NCBI GenBank assembly: GCA_963811595.1
Contig: CAWERW010000002.1
Location: forward strand, 186,001-250,000
Direction: 5' to 3'
Origin: DASQFQ01 sp963811595
GTDB taxonomy: Bacteria; Actinomycetota; Thermoleophilia; Solirubrobacterales; Solirubrobacteraceae
Length of the DNA: 64,000 nucleotides
Position 1 is the stretch's first letter. Each line of letters opens with the position of its first letter. Positions 51,539-59,595 of the stretch are shown one piece after another. Position numbers and translations under genes: made by a program. Below the pieces are notes generated by a model. It saw nothing but the letters and a program-made list of their open reading frames with translations, was not told where the DNA came from and searched no databases.

Positions 51539-52204
51539 ATGAGCCGAGACTGGGTGACCTTCGACTGCTACGGCACGCTCGCCGACTGGCTGGGCGGGAT
51601 GCGCAACGCGCTCACGCCCCACGTCGGCGCCGAGGACGCCGAGCGCCTGCTGCACGCCTACCACGACCTCGAGGCCGAGGTGGAGGCGCAGCGCCCGGCG
51701 CCGCTCTACCGCGAGGTGCTGACCGAGACGCTCCGCCGCGCCGCCGAGCGCGAGGAGATCGAGCTGCCCGCCGGTGCGGAGACCGCGCTCGTCGACGGCT
51801 GGCCGGAGGTGCCGATCTTCGACGACGTCGGCCCCGCCCTGAGCGCCCTGCGCGAGAACGGATGGAGCCTCGCGATCCTCTCCAACTGCGACGACGACCT
51901 GCTCGCGACGACGCTCGAGCGCATGCCGGTCGACTTCGACCTCACGGTCACCGCGGAGCAGGTCGGCTCCTACAAGCCCGACCCCGGCCACTGGCGCGCG
52001 TTCGCGAAGCGCACCGACGGCGACCGCGGCCGCTGGGTCCACGCCGCGCAGTCGTGGTTCCACGACATCCGGACCGCCGCCGAGCTCAACCTCCCGCGCG
52101 TGTGGGTCGACCGCCTCGACTCCGGCGAGGACCCGTCGGTCGCGACCGTGCGGATCCCCGACGTGACTCAGCTGCCCGAGGCCGTGGAGCGCGCCGCGGG
52201 CTAG
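51539..52204 (+). CDS. HAD-family hydrolase, haloacid-dehalogenase type
   Basis: 221 residues. HAD motif I FDCYGTLADW (nucleophile Asp), motif II LSNCDDD, motif III YKPDPGHW and motif IV FHDIRTA. Resembles type-II haloacid dehalogenases and related phosphatases; substrate unknown. TAGAAC lies 7 nt before the ATG. Convergent with the TetR gene (4 bp overlap). Confidence 0.85.
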   Translation: MSRDWVTFDCYGTLADWLGGMRNALTPHVGAEDAERLLHAYHDLEAEVEAQRPAPLYREVLTETLRRAAEREEIELPAGAETALVDGWPEVPIFDDVGPALSALRENGWSLAILSNCDDDLLATTLERMPVDFDLTVTAEQVGSYKPDPGHWRAFAKRTDGDRGRWVHAAQSWFHDIRTAAELNLPRVWVDRLDSGEDPSVATVRIPDVTQLPEAVERAAG

Positions 52205-52794
52205 ACGACGCCGGCCAGGAACAGCCGCGTCGCGAACGCCGTGGCGCCCTCGACGTCGGGCGGCGCGCGCTCCGTGAGCCGCTGGCCGAGCTCGAGCGCG
52301 ACCGCCACCATCGCGGCGGCGCACAGCTCGACGTCGAGCTCCGGGAGCAGCCCCGCGGCGATCGCGGCGCGCAGGTCGGCCGCGAGCTCGTCGATCCCGG
52401 CCGGCGCCTCGGACTGCTCGAACATCACGCGGATCGCGCCCGCGTTGCGGGTCAGGAACGCGGCGCGCCGCGCGTCCTCGACGATGAACGAGAAGTACGC
52501 GCGGTAGGCGTCCTCGACGAAGCCCTGCGGCGTCGCCGCCGCCTGGCGGGCGGCGCGCACGCGGCGCCGCGCCTCCGCGCCGACCTCGTGCACGAGCGCG
52601 CGGAAGACCGCCTCCTTGTCCGGGAAGTAGTTGTAGAACGTGCCCGCGGCGAGCTCCGTGCGGCGGACGATGTCGCGCACGCTGGCGGCGCCGTAGCCGA
52701 GCTCGGCGAACACCTCGCGCCCGGCGGCGAGGATCGCGGCGCGGTTGGCGGCCTTCGTGGCCTCGCGCCGCCCGCTGGTGGCGAGCCCGCTCAC
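52201..52794 (-). CDS. TetR-family regulator of the flavin monooxygenase operon
   Basis: 197 residues. Helix-turn-helix: AAILAAGREVFAELGYGAASVRDIVRRTELAAGTFYNYF. GTG at 52792-52794 overlaps the stop of the monooxygenase (GTGA), so enzyme and regulator are one message. A likely operator is the TGACACCGGCGTCA palindrome in front of the monooxygenase. Confidence 0.85.
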   Translation of the reverse strand: MSGLATSGRREATKAANRAAILAAGREVFAELGYGAASVRDIVRRTELAAGTFYNYFPDKEAVFRALVHEVGAEARRRVRAARQAAATPQGFVEDAYRAYFSFIVEDARRAAFLTRNAGAIRVMFEQSEAPAGIDELAADLRAAIAAGLLPELDVELCAAAMVAVALELGQRLTERAPPDVEGATAFATRLFLAGVV

Positions 52795-54158
52795 GCCGCG
52801 ACGGGCGCGGCGGCCCGCGGCGGCACCGGCAGGCGGTGGCCGTGCGCCCGGGCGCGCTCCTCGCCCGCCTTGCGCTCCTTGGCGAGCGCGGCCATCCAGT
52901 CGTCGAAGTCGACCTGCATCGTGTGGCGCTTCGACGCGACGTAGCGCTTGAACATGCGCCGCCGCTCGTCGTCGATGTCCTTGCGCAGCGCGGCCGGGCC
53001 GGGCAGCGCGTAGCGGCCCGTCAGGTAGTCGCCGACCCACTCGCCCTGCGCCTCGGCGATCGGCATGATCGCGCCGAGCGGCTGCATCAGCCCGATGAAG
53101 AAGACGTTCGGGATGGCGGGGTGGAACGTGCGGCGGAACAGCGGCAGGTCGTTGTCCGGCGCGGAGATGAAGTCCTCGTCGAAGAACGGGAACGTGACCT
53201 TGTAGCCCGTGCAGTAGACGACGACGTCGGCCTCGACCTCGGAGCCGTCGGTGAAGCGCACGCCGCGGGCGGTCAGCGAGGCGATGTTGGGCTTCGCGGT
53301 GATCGTGCCGTGCGCCATCCGCGAGAGCAGGTCGTCGGAGACGGTCGGGTGGGCGTCGCCGAAGCGGTGGTCGGGCTTCGGCAGCCCGTAGCGCTCCATG
53401 TCGCCGAGCGCGACCTTGAGCATGCCCTGGAACATGCGGCGGCGGAGCTCGAAGGGGACCTTCGTCGACGCGCCGAGCTGGTCGACGGGCTTGCCGAACA
53501 GGTACTTGGGGAGGATGTGCGCGCCGCGGCGCATGGCGAGGTACGTGTGCTCGGCGACGAAGCTCGACTCGACCGCGATGTCGCAGGCGGAGTTGCCGAT
53601 GCCGAGCACGACGACCTTCTTGTCGCGGAAGAAGTCCGGATCGTCGCCCTTGTAGTCGTGCGCGTGGATCTGCACGCCCTCGAACGCGTCCTGGCCCGGG
53701 AACGCGGGCTCGGGCCAGCGCGGGTCCCAGTGGTGGCCGTTGGCGACGAGCAGCGCGTCGTAGCGGTGGGTCTCCCCGTTGTCGAGCGCGAGCTCCCAGA
53801 CGCCGTCGGCGCGGCGCGCGGCGTGCTCGACGCCGGTCTGGAAGCGGATCCGGTCGCGGATGCCGAAGTGCTCGACGTAGTCGTCGAAGTAGCGCGCGAT
53901 GTGGGTGTGATGCGGGAAGTCGGGATACGACTTCGGCATCGGGAAGTCGGAGTACTCCATGCGCTCGCGCGAGGTGTTGATGTGCAGCGAGCGGTACGCG
54001 GAGGACGTCCCGTTGCTGTTCCCCCACACCCAGTTGCCGCCGACGCGGTCGGACCTGTCGTAGGCGGTGACGTCGAAGCCGCGGGCGGCGAGGGCCTTCA
54101 CCGCGGTGATGCCGGAGGAGCCGGCGCCGATCACGCAGGCCGTGGGGAGCGCGCTCAT
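52791..54158 (-). CDS. Flavin-containing monooxygenase
   Basis: 455 residues. FAD motif CVIGAGSSGI, FMO region SLHINTSRERMEYSDFP, NADPH motif VVLGIGNSACDIAV and the FMO-type FxGxxxHxxxY-like central segment. Typical class-B FAD/NADPH monooxygenase, acting on soft nucleophiles or ketones (Baeyer-Villiger). The C-terminal tail is Pro/Arg-rich. TACGCT lies 6 nt upstream of the ATG with no Shine-Dalgarno, so a leaderless transcript is likely. Confidence 0.88.
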   Translation of the reverse strand: MSALPTACVIGAGSSGITAVKALAARGFDVTAYDRSDRVGGNWVWGNSNGTSSAYRSLHINTSRERMEYSDFPMPKSYPDFPHHTHIARYFDDYVEHFGIRDRIRFQTGVEHAARRADGVWELALDNGETHRYDALLVANGHHWDPRWPEPAFPGQDAFEGVQIHAHDYKGDDPDFFRDKKVVVLGIGNSACDIAVESSFVAEHTYLAMRRGAHILPKYLFGKPVDQLGASTKVPFELRRRMFQGMLKVALGDMERYGLPKPDHRFGDAHPTVSDDLLSRMAHGTITAKPNIASLTARGVRFTDGSEVEADVVVYCTGYKVTFPFFDEDFISAPDNDLPLFRRTFHPAIPNVFFIGLMQPLGAIMPIAEAQGEWVGDYLTGRYALPGPAALRKDIDDERRRMFKRYVASKRHTMQVDFDDWMAALAKERKAGEERARAHGHRLPVPPRAAAPVAA

Positions 54159-54179
54159 GAGAGGAGCGTACCCCAAAGT

Positions 54180-54193
54180 TGACACCGGCGTCA
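54180..54193 (-). promoter_or_regulatory. TetR operator palindrome
   Basis: TGACACCGGCGTCA is a near-perfect palindrome (TGAC arms, central CCGG) in the 63-bp divergent gap between the monooxygenase and the DUF1707 gene. It is 22 bp upstream of the monooxygenase ATG, in position to overlap its promoter. Confidence 0.5.
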
Positions 54194-54221
54194 CCTTTTC
54201 TCGGCGGGCTACGATCCGAGC

Positions 54222-54809
54222 ATGGCGGACGAGCACCTGCGCGCGTCGGACAGCGAGCGGGAGCAGCTCGTGGACACGCTGCGCGACCACGCCGCCCAGG
54301 GCAGGCTGACGACCGATGAGCTCGAGGAGCGCACCGGCGCCGCCTACACGGCGACGACGCGCGGTGAGCTCGTCGCGCTGCGCAGCGACCTGCCGGACGA
54401 CGTCCTCCCCGCGCCGCGGCCGCGCCGCACACGGCCGCCCGAGGTCGTCGGCGAGCGCATGCGTGCCGTCCTCTCCAGCAGCGAGCAGGGCGGGCACTGG
54501 CTCGTGCCGGAGCACATGGAGGTCACGGCGATCCTCGGCGACTGCAAGCTCGACCTGCGCCAGGCCGAGGTCCCGCCCGAGGTGACGATCAACGTGAAGG
54601 TCCGGCTCGGCGACGTCACGATCTACGTCCCGCCGGGCGCGCGCCTCGAGCTGACGGGCCGCGCCGTGCTCGGCGACAAGAAGGTCCGCGGGGCCGGCGC
54701 GGCGCGCGGCGGCCCGCTCGTGCGCGTGCACGCCGACGTCATCCTCGGCGACCTCAAGATCGACGTCGCCACGCCGGTCGAGAAGCTGCGCGCGGTGTTC
54801 GGCCGCTAG
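54222..54809 (+). CDS. DUF1707 and LiaF-like domain protein
   Basis: 195 residues. The N-terminal DUF1707 (SHOCT-like) segment is LRASDSEREQLVDTLRDHAAQGRLTTDELEERTGAAYTATTRGEL. The C-terminal beta-helix of the LiaF/DUF2154 type repeats strands with ILGDCKLDL, RLGDVTIYVP and ILGDLKIDV. Such proteins are linked to envelope stress. No signal or membrane segment. TACGAT is 6 nt before the ATG. Confidence 0.8.
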   Translation: MADEHLRASDSEREQLVDTLRDHAAQGRLTTDELEERTGAAYTATTRGELVALRSDLPDDVLPAPRPRRTRPPEVVGERMRAVLSSSEQGGHWLVPEHMEVTAILGDCKLDLRQAEVPPEVTINVKVRLGDVTIYVPPGARLELTGRAVLGDKKVRGAGAARGGPLVRVHADVILGDLKIDVATPVEKLRAVFGR

Positions 54810-54810
54810 C

Positions 54811-55239
54811 GTGCCGCCTGTGGCGGTCGATCCCGACGAGGCGGAGGTCAAGGCGGCCGGCGGCGTCGTGTGGCGGCGCGCCGGCGACACGATCGCGATC
54901 GCGATCGCCCACCGCCCGCGCTACGACGACTGGTCGCTGCCCAAGGGCAAGCTCGACCGCGGCGAGAGCTGGGAGGAGGCCGCGCTGCGCGAGGTCGAGG
55001 AGGAGATCGGGCTGCGCTGCCGGCTCGGCGAGGAGCTCGAGCCCGTCTCCTACAACGACCGCAAAGGACGCCTCAAGGTCGTGCGCTACTGGCTGATGGA
55101 GCCGGAGGCCGAGGTGACGTTCACGCCCAACGACGAGGTCGACCAGCTGCGCTGGATGGCGCCCGCGGAGGCCGTCGGCATCCTCACCTACCCGCGCGAC
55201 GCCGAGCTCGTCCAGGCAGCGGCCGAGCGCGTGACGTGA
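54811..55239 (+). CDS. NUDIX hydrolase (MutT-like)
   Basis: 142 residues. Complete Nudix box GKLDRGESWEEAALREVEEEIGL with the metal-binding REVEEE. It resembles small MutT1-type diphosphohydrolases. GTG 54811 as listed; a GTG nine bases later has TAGCGT exactly 7 nt upstream and may be the real start. Its stop overlaps the start of the class-V aminotransferase (GTGA). Confidence 0.88.
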   Translation: MPPVAVDPDEAEVKAAGGVVWRRAGDTIAIAIAHRPRYDDWSLPKGKLDRGESWEEAALREVEEEIGLRCRLGEELEPVSYNDRKGRLKVVRYWLMEPEAEVTFTPNDEVDQLRWMAPAEAVGILTYPRDAELVQAAAERVT

Positions 55240-56378
55240 ACCGCGAGCGCTTTCCCGGCCTCGCCGACGCCTCGTGGGCGCGGCTCGACGGCCCGGCCGG
55301 CACGCAGATGGTCGACTCGGCGATCGAGGCGATGGACGCCTGGATGCGCTCGGGCCGCGGGGCCAACCACGGCGGCGCGTTCGCCGCCGCGCACGCCACC
55401 GACGCGCTCGTCGACGGCGCGCGCGAGAGCGTCGGCGCGCTGCTCGGCGCGCCGCCCGCCGAGGTCGTGTTCGGCTTCTCGATGACCGCCCTGACGATGG
55501 CGTTCGCCGGCGCGGTCGGCCGCACCCTCGGACCGGGGGACGAGGTCGTCTGCACGCGGCTCGACCACGACGCCAACGTGCGCCCGTGGGTCATCCACGC
55601 CGAGCGCGCCGGCGCGACCGTGCGCTTCGCCGAGCCCGACCCGGAGACGCTCGAGCTGCCCGCGAGCGCGGTCGAGGCGGTGCTGTCGGAGCGCACGCGC
55701 TGGGTGGCGGTCACCCACGCCTCCAACGCCGTCGGCACGATCCCCGACCTGCGCGGGATCGTCGACGCCGCGCACGCCGCGGGCGCGCGCGTGTACGTCG
55801 ACGCCGTCCACGCCGCGCCGCACCGCCGGCTCGACGTCGCCGCGCTCGGCTGCGACGCGCTCGCCTGCTCGGCCTACAAGTGGTTCGGCCCGCACGTCGG
55901 GATCCAGTGGGCGCGGCCCGAGCTGCTCACGGAGCTGGCGCCCGACAAGCTCCTCCCCTCCCCCGACACGCCGCCCGACCGCTGGGAGAACGGGACGCTG
56001 CCGTTCGAGGCGCTGGCCGGCGTCGCGGCGGCCGCCGACTACACGCGCGGGATGGACTGGGACGCCGTGCGCGCGCACGAGGAGCGCCTGCTCGCGGGCG
56101 CGCTCGAGGGGCTCGAGTCGCTCCCGGGCGTGACGCTGCACGGCCGCGCGCGCGACCGCACGTCGACGCTCATGTTCACGGTCGAGGGGAAGACGTCGGA
56201 GGAGGTCGCCGCGGCGCTCGCGGAGCGCGAGGTCGCGGTCTGGCACGGCAACTACTACGCGTGGGAGCTCGAGCGCTTCCTCGGCCTCGACCCGCACGGC
56301 GCGGTCCGCGCCGGCTTCGTGCACTACAACGACGAGCGCGACGTCGAGCGGCTGCTCGACGCGGTGGAAGCCCTCTAG
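55236..56378 (+). CDS. Cysteine-desulfurase-like class-V aminotransferase
   Basis: 380 residues. PLP Lys is in SAYKWFGPH; cofactor contacts include HDANVRPW and VTHASNAVGTIPD. The conserved catalytic-Cys loop of IscS/SufS is not present near the C-terminus (GAVRAGFVHYNDERDVERLL). This matches the TIGR01976 group, whose activity is uncertain and which often lacks the Cys. It follows the NUDIX gene by GTGA and converges on the GlsB-like gene. Confidence 0.85.
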   Translation: MNRERFPGLADASWARLDGPAGTQMVDSAIEAMDAWMRSGRGANHGGAFAAAHATDALVDGARESVGALLGAPPAEVVFGFSMTALTMAFAGAVGRTLGPGDEVVCTRLDHDANVRPWVIHAERAGATVRFAEPDPETLELPASAVEAVLSERTRWVAVTHASNAVGTIPDLRGIVDAAHAAGARVYVDAVHAAPHRRLDVAALGCDALACSAYKWFGPHVGIQWARPELLTELAPDKLLPSPDTPPDRWENGTLPFEALAGVAAAADYTRGMDWDAVRAHEERLLAGALEGLESLPGVTLHGRARDRTSTLMFTVEGKTSEEVAAALAEREVAVWHGNYYAWELERFLGLDPHGAVRAGFVHYNDERDVERLLDAVEAL

Positions 56379-56662
56379 CGCAGCGGCGGCTGCTCGCCCG
56401 GGCTCGTCAGCCCGCCGCCGCGGCGGCGGCGGATGACGTAGACGATCAGCACGCTGAACACGAGCGCGACGAGGAAGCCGGGCGCCTCGGTGCCGCCGGA
56501 GATCGCGTAGAAGAGCAGCCCGGCGATCAGCGAGCCGGCGAGCCCGACCGCGATCGTCTGCGGGATCGACATCGGGTCCTTGCCGGGCAGCGCGAGCCGC
56601 GCGAACGCGCCGACGATCAGGCCCTGCAGCGCGAGGATGAGGATGAAGGCGATGAAGCTCAC
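56375..56662 (-). CDS. GlsB/YeaQ/YmgE stress-response membrane protein
   Basis: 95 residues with three hydrophobic helices and the family Gly pattern (LILALQGLIVGAFARLALPGKD; GLAGSLIAGLLFYA). Often tied to acid or general stress; no known biochemical function. GTG start with TAGGCT 6 nt upstream, so probably leaderless. Convergent overlap of 4 bp with the aminotransferase. Confidence 0.82.
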   Translation of the reverse strand: MSFIAFILILALQGLIVGAFARLALPGKDPMSIPQTIAVGLAGSLIAGLLFYAISGGTEAPGFLVALVFSVLIVYVIRRRRGGGLTSPGEQPPLR

Positions 56663-56671
56663 GGCGCGAGC

Positions 56672-58189
56672 CTACCCGCGCGTCGCGCGGATCCGCGCGT
56701 GGCCCGTGCGGTAGCCCTTGCGACTCGCGCGGACGCGGTAGCGGCGCACCCGCTCGAAGCCGCGGCGCTTGCGCAGCACGGCGCGGCCGCGGCGGCCCGT
56801 GCGCGCCTTCACGCCCCCGACGCGCACGCGTGCCCCGCGCACCGCCACGCGGCGGCCGCCGCGCTTGACGGTCACGCGCACGCGCAGCCGCACCGGCCGG
56901 CCGGCGCGCACGCGGCGCGGGCGGACGGTCACGCGCAGCTTCAGCCGCGGGCCGCCCGGGCGCGCCGCTCCGGCGCTCGCGGCGGGCACGCCGAGCGCGC
57001 CCTCGGCCAGCGCGCCCATCCGCATCCGCTGCGGGTGGTCGCCGACGGGGACGCTCGCGATCTCGCGCTCGGAGGCGTAGGAGATGACCGACACGCGGTC
57101 GTCGCCGCTGAACGACACGAAGCAGTAGTGGCCGTCGCCCGAGTTGGTCGACCAGTAGGGCTTGAGGCCGTTCGCCGCGATGCGGTGGGCGAAGTCGTCG
57201 CGGTGCACGATCGCGGCGTAGTCGGACATCGTGCCGGCCACGCACAGCTTCGTACCCTGCGGGTTCATCGCGAGCCCGTGGTGGGCGGAGTCGAGCAGGT
57301 ACTCCTCGCGGCGCTTGCCGGCAGCCTCCTCGGAGATCGGCAGGTTGGCGAGCCGCAGCACACGGTCCTGGACGAGGTCGTACTCGACGAAGCCGTGGAA
57401 GAAGGAGACCTGGAAGTAGACCTGCTTCTCGTCGGGCGCGAGCGCCATCGGCCGCACCGCCGAGCTCATGTCCGGGTAGCCGGCCTCCTCCAGCTTCTGG
57501 CCCATGTCGAGGCGCTTGAGGACCTTGTTCGTGCGCGTGTCGACGATCTCGAACCAGCGGTCGCCCTTGGTGTCGTCGAGCGCGGGGTCGTCGGAGGGAG
57601 TGAACACCGAGCCGATCGAGGCGTGGTAGATCTTCGTGCCGTCGGCCGAGTAGTTGTTCTCGTGCGGCTGGTCGCCGGACTCGAACTCGCCGACGATCTT
57701 GCCGCCGGCGGTGTCGATCATGTGCACCTTGCGCGCGGTCGAGGCGGAGAGCGCGAGCCGCGTGCCGTCGGGCGAGATCGCCATGTGGTCGGCGCGGTAG
57801 CCCTCGATCGGCGTGCGCCACACGATCTTGCGCGTGCGGAGATCGAAGGCCGCGACGTCGGCGAAGCTCGGGCGCGAGACGTAGAGGAAGCGCCCGTCGT
57901 GGGAGGAGAACATGTCGTCGACGAACTGGTCGTTGCCCTCGCCGACGAGCTGGCGGATCCCGAGGAAGTAGCCGTAGCGGTCGGGGTTGGCCATGATCTC
58001 GGCCATCCGCTCTTCCTTGTCGGGGACGATGTTGATCCGCGCGAGGCGCTTGAACTCGTACGGGTCCACGACGTCGGCCGTGCCGTCCCAGTTGTTGCCC
58101 ACGTAGAGGACGTCGCGCGGCGCGGCCGCGGCGGTCGAGGCGAGCAGCGCGAGCCCTGCCAGGCTCGCGACCAGAATCCGGAGGGTCAC
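56672..58189 (-). CDS. Secreted YVTN-type beta-propeller protein with Arg-rich C-terminal domain
   Basis: 505 residues: signal peptide (VTLRILVASLAGLALLASTAAAA), a propeller (residues ~24-410; motifs VLYVGNNWDGTADVVDP, MAISPDGTRLALSAST, MALAPDEKQVYF), then a strongly basic Ig-like/Big-type domain (residues ~420-505, with RVRVTVKRGGRRVAVRG). The Arg-rich tail may bind polyanions such as teichoic-acid-like or nucleic-acid polymers, which is inference. GTG start overlaps the RidA stop (GTGA), so the two are coupled. Confidence 0.75.
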   Translation of the reverse strand: MTLRILVASLAGLALLASTAAAAPRDVLYVGNNWDGTADVVDPYEFKRLARINIVPDKEERMAEIMANPDRYGYFLGIRQLVGEGNDQFVDDMFSSHDGRFLYVSRPSFADVAAFDLRTRKIVWRTPIEGYRADHMAISPDGTRLALSASTARKVHMIDTAGGKIVGEFESGDQPHENNYSADGTKIYHASIGSVFTPSDDPALDDTKGDRWFEIVDTRTNKVLKRLDMGQKLEEAGYPDMSSAVRPMALAPDEKQVYFQVSFFHGFVEYDLVQDRVLRLANLPISEEAAGKRREEYLLDSAHHGLAMNPQGTKLCVAGTMSDYAAIVHRDDFAHRIAANGLKPYWSTNSGDGHYCFVSFSGDDRVSVISYASEREIASVPVGDHPQRMRMGALAEGALGVPAASAGAARPGGPRLKLRVTVRPRRVRAGRPVRLRVRVTVKRGGRRVAVRGARVRVGGVKARTGRRGRAVLRKRRGFERVRRYRVRASRKGYRTGHARIRATRG

Positions 58190-58569
58190 CCGGTGAAGGC
58201 TATGCAATCGAACTCGACCTTGGCGCCGAACAGCAGCGAGGCGCAGCCGACCGCGATCCGCGCGGGCGTCCGCTCGCCGAACAGCTCCAGGTAGACCTCG
58301 TTCATCGACTCCCATTCGCTCAGGTCGGTCATGTAGACGCTGACCTTCACGATGTCGGCGAGCGTCGCGTCGCAGGCGGCGAGGATGCGCTCGACGTGGC
58401 GGAACGCCTGCCGCGTCTCCGGCCCGATGCCGCCCTCGACGAGGCCGTCGGACGCGTCGTCGAGCCCGAGCATCCCCGACACGTAGATCGTGTCGCCGGC
58501 GACGGCGGCGTGGCCGAAGACAGGGAACTCCGGCAGGTCGGGCGAGTTGATGCGCGTCCAGCTCGGCAC
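58186..58569 (-). CDS. RidA/YjgF family protein
   Basis: 127 residues. RidA-type enamine/imine deaminase: FPVFGHAAVAGDTIYVSGMLG, VKVSVYMTDLSEWESMNEVYLELF and the active-site Arg in TPARIAVGCASL. Its substrate is probably a reactive enamine made by PLP enzymes. GTG start with TAAGGT 7 nt upstream. Shares a transcript with the propeller gene. Confidence 0.88.
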   Translation of the reverse strand: MPSWTRINSPDLPEFPVFGHAAVAGDTIYVSGMLGLDDASDGLVEGGIGPETRQAFRHVERILAACDATLADIVKVSVYMTDLSEWESMNEVYLELFGERTPARIAVGCASLLFGAKVEFDCIAFTG

Positions 58570-58579
58570 GGCCCGGACC

Positions 58580-58939
58580 TTACCGCCGACGCGGCGGTGG
58601 CGTCCGCGGCGCGAGCGCCGCGCACTCCACGCAGAAGATGCTGTCGGGCATCACGCGCAGGCGGCCCTCCGGGATCGGCGCGCCGCAGCGGTCGCAGGCG
58701 CCGTAGGTGCCCTCGTCGAGCTTCGCCAGCGCGCGCTCGGTCCGCTCCATCCCGCTCTCGAGCGTGCGGCCGACGCCGATGTCGGTGAGGCGGCTGATCG
58801 CCTCGGTGGTGCCGTCACCGATCCGCTTGCCGAAGCCCTGCGCCTCGCCGAGCTCGGGCGGCTCGGCGAGCGACTCCACGCGCCCGCGCGCGCTGCTCAG
58901 GCGGCTCTCGAGCTCGCGGCGGATCGCGTCCTGGTCCAT
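58580..58939 (-). CDS. DksA/TraR C4-zinc-finger protein
   Basis: 119 residues. N-terminal helical hairpin (MDQDAIRRELESRLSSARGRVESL) and C-terminal zinc finger with CDRCG and FCVEC. It probably binds the secondary channel of RNA polymerase or acts as a stress regulator. It lacks the DxxDxA tip of E. coli DksA. ATG with TACCGT 7 nt upstream. Confidence 0.85.
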   Translation of the reverse strand: MDQDAIRRELESRLSSARGRVESLAEPPELGEAQGFGKRIGDGTTEAISRLTDIGVGRTLESGMERTERALAKLDEGTYGACDRCGAPIPEGRLRVMPDSIFCVECAALAPRTPPPRRR

Positions 58940-58952
58940 CGCAGTGACGGTA

Positions 58953-59579
58953 CTAGCGGGTGAGGTAGCGCTGGAGCGTCGGCGCGACGTGCGCGACGAG
59001 CTCGCCGGCCGGGAGCGAGGCGAGCGGCTCGGCCTCGATGATGTGGCGGACCATCACCATGCCGACGACCTGGGACGCGACGAGCGTCACGCGCAGCTGC
59101 GCGTCCTCGGCCCCGAGCGCCTCGGCCAGCGGCGTCCACAGCTCGTCCTGCATGAACTCGCGCAGCATCCGCGCGACCTCGGGCTCCGACGCCGCGGCGC
59201 GCACCACGCCCGTCACCCGCGCGCGCCCCTCGGGGTCCTCGAGCACCGACGCCACGAAGCGCGCGATCCGCTCGCCGAGCCCGTCGAGGTCGCCCTCGAG
59301 CAGCCGCGGGAGGAGCTCGCTCGGCGCGAAGGGCAGCCGCACGACCTCCACGAACAGGCCCTGCTTGCCGCCGAAGAAGTGCGCGACGAGCGCCTGGTCG
59401 ACGCCGGCCTCGGCGGCGACGCCGCGCATCGTCGTGCGGTCGTAGCCCTGGGCGCCGAACTGGCGCCGCGCGGCGGCGAGGATCGCCTCGCGCGTGCCGC
59501 TGTTGCCGGGGCGGCGGCCGCTGCGCCGGACTTGACGGCGCCCGCCCTCGTCTGCTATTTCATTGCCTGATGAATTCAA
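58953..59579 (-). CDS. TetR-family regulator of the ABC exporter
   Basis: 208 residues. Helix-turn-helix: REAILAAARRQFGAQGYDRTTMRGVAAEAGVDQALVAHFFGGKQ, with a ligand domain typical of DUF-type TetR regulators. The start appears to be TTG at 59577-59579, lying inside the first codons of the divergent ABC gene; no later start keeps the helix-turn-helix complete. It probably represses the exporter and itself. Confidence 0.8.
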   Translation of the reverse strand: MNSSGNEIADEGGRRQVRRSGRRPGNSGTREAILAAARRQFGAQGYDRTTMRGVAAEAGVDQALVAHFFGGKQGLFVEVVRLPFAPSELLPRLLEGDLDGLGERIARFVASVLEDPEGRARVTGVVRAAASEPEVARMLREFMQDELWTPLAEALGAEDAQLRVTLVASQVVGMVMVRHIIEAEPLASLPAGELVAHVAPTLQRYLTR

Positions 59580-59595
59580 CGCCTGATGTATTGAA
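59559..59595. promoter_or_regulatory. Overlapping divergent start region with operator repeats
   Basis: Two near-identical 12-mers GCCTGATG(A/T)ATT (59565-59576 and 59581-59592), plus palindromic arms TTCAT/ATGAA (59559-59574) and TTCAA/TTGAA (59575-59595). The two start codons lie within this AT-rich patch. Probably bound by the TetR protein. Confidence 0.5.

Noticed and set aside
55236..56378. Naming the class-V enzyme as the sulfur source (IscS/SufS) for the CysO pathway
   Set aside because: The catalytic Cys loop of cysteine desulfurases is missing, and the gene lies far from the CysO and CysM units, so no functional link is supported.
55274..58294. A 1006-codon plus-strand open frame
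   Set aside because: It lies opposite or out of frame with the aminotransferase and propeller genes, which have clear motifs; this frame has none.
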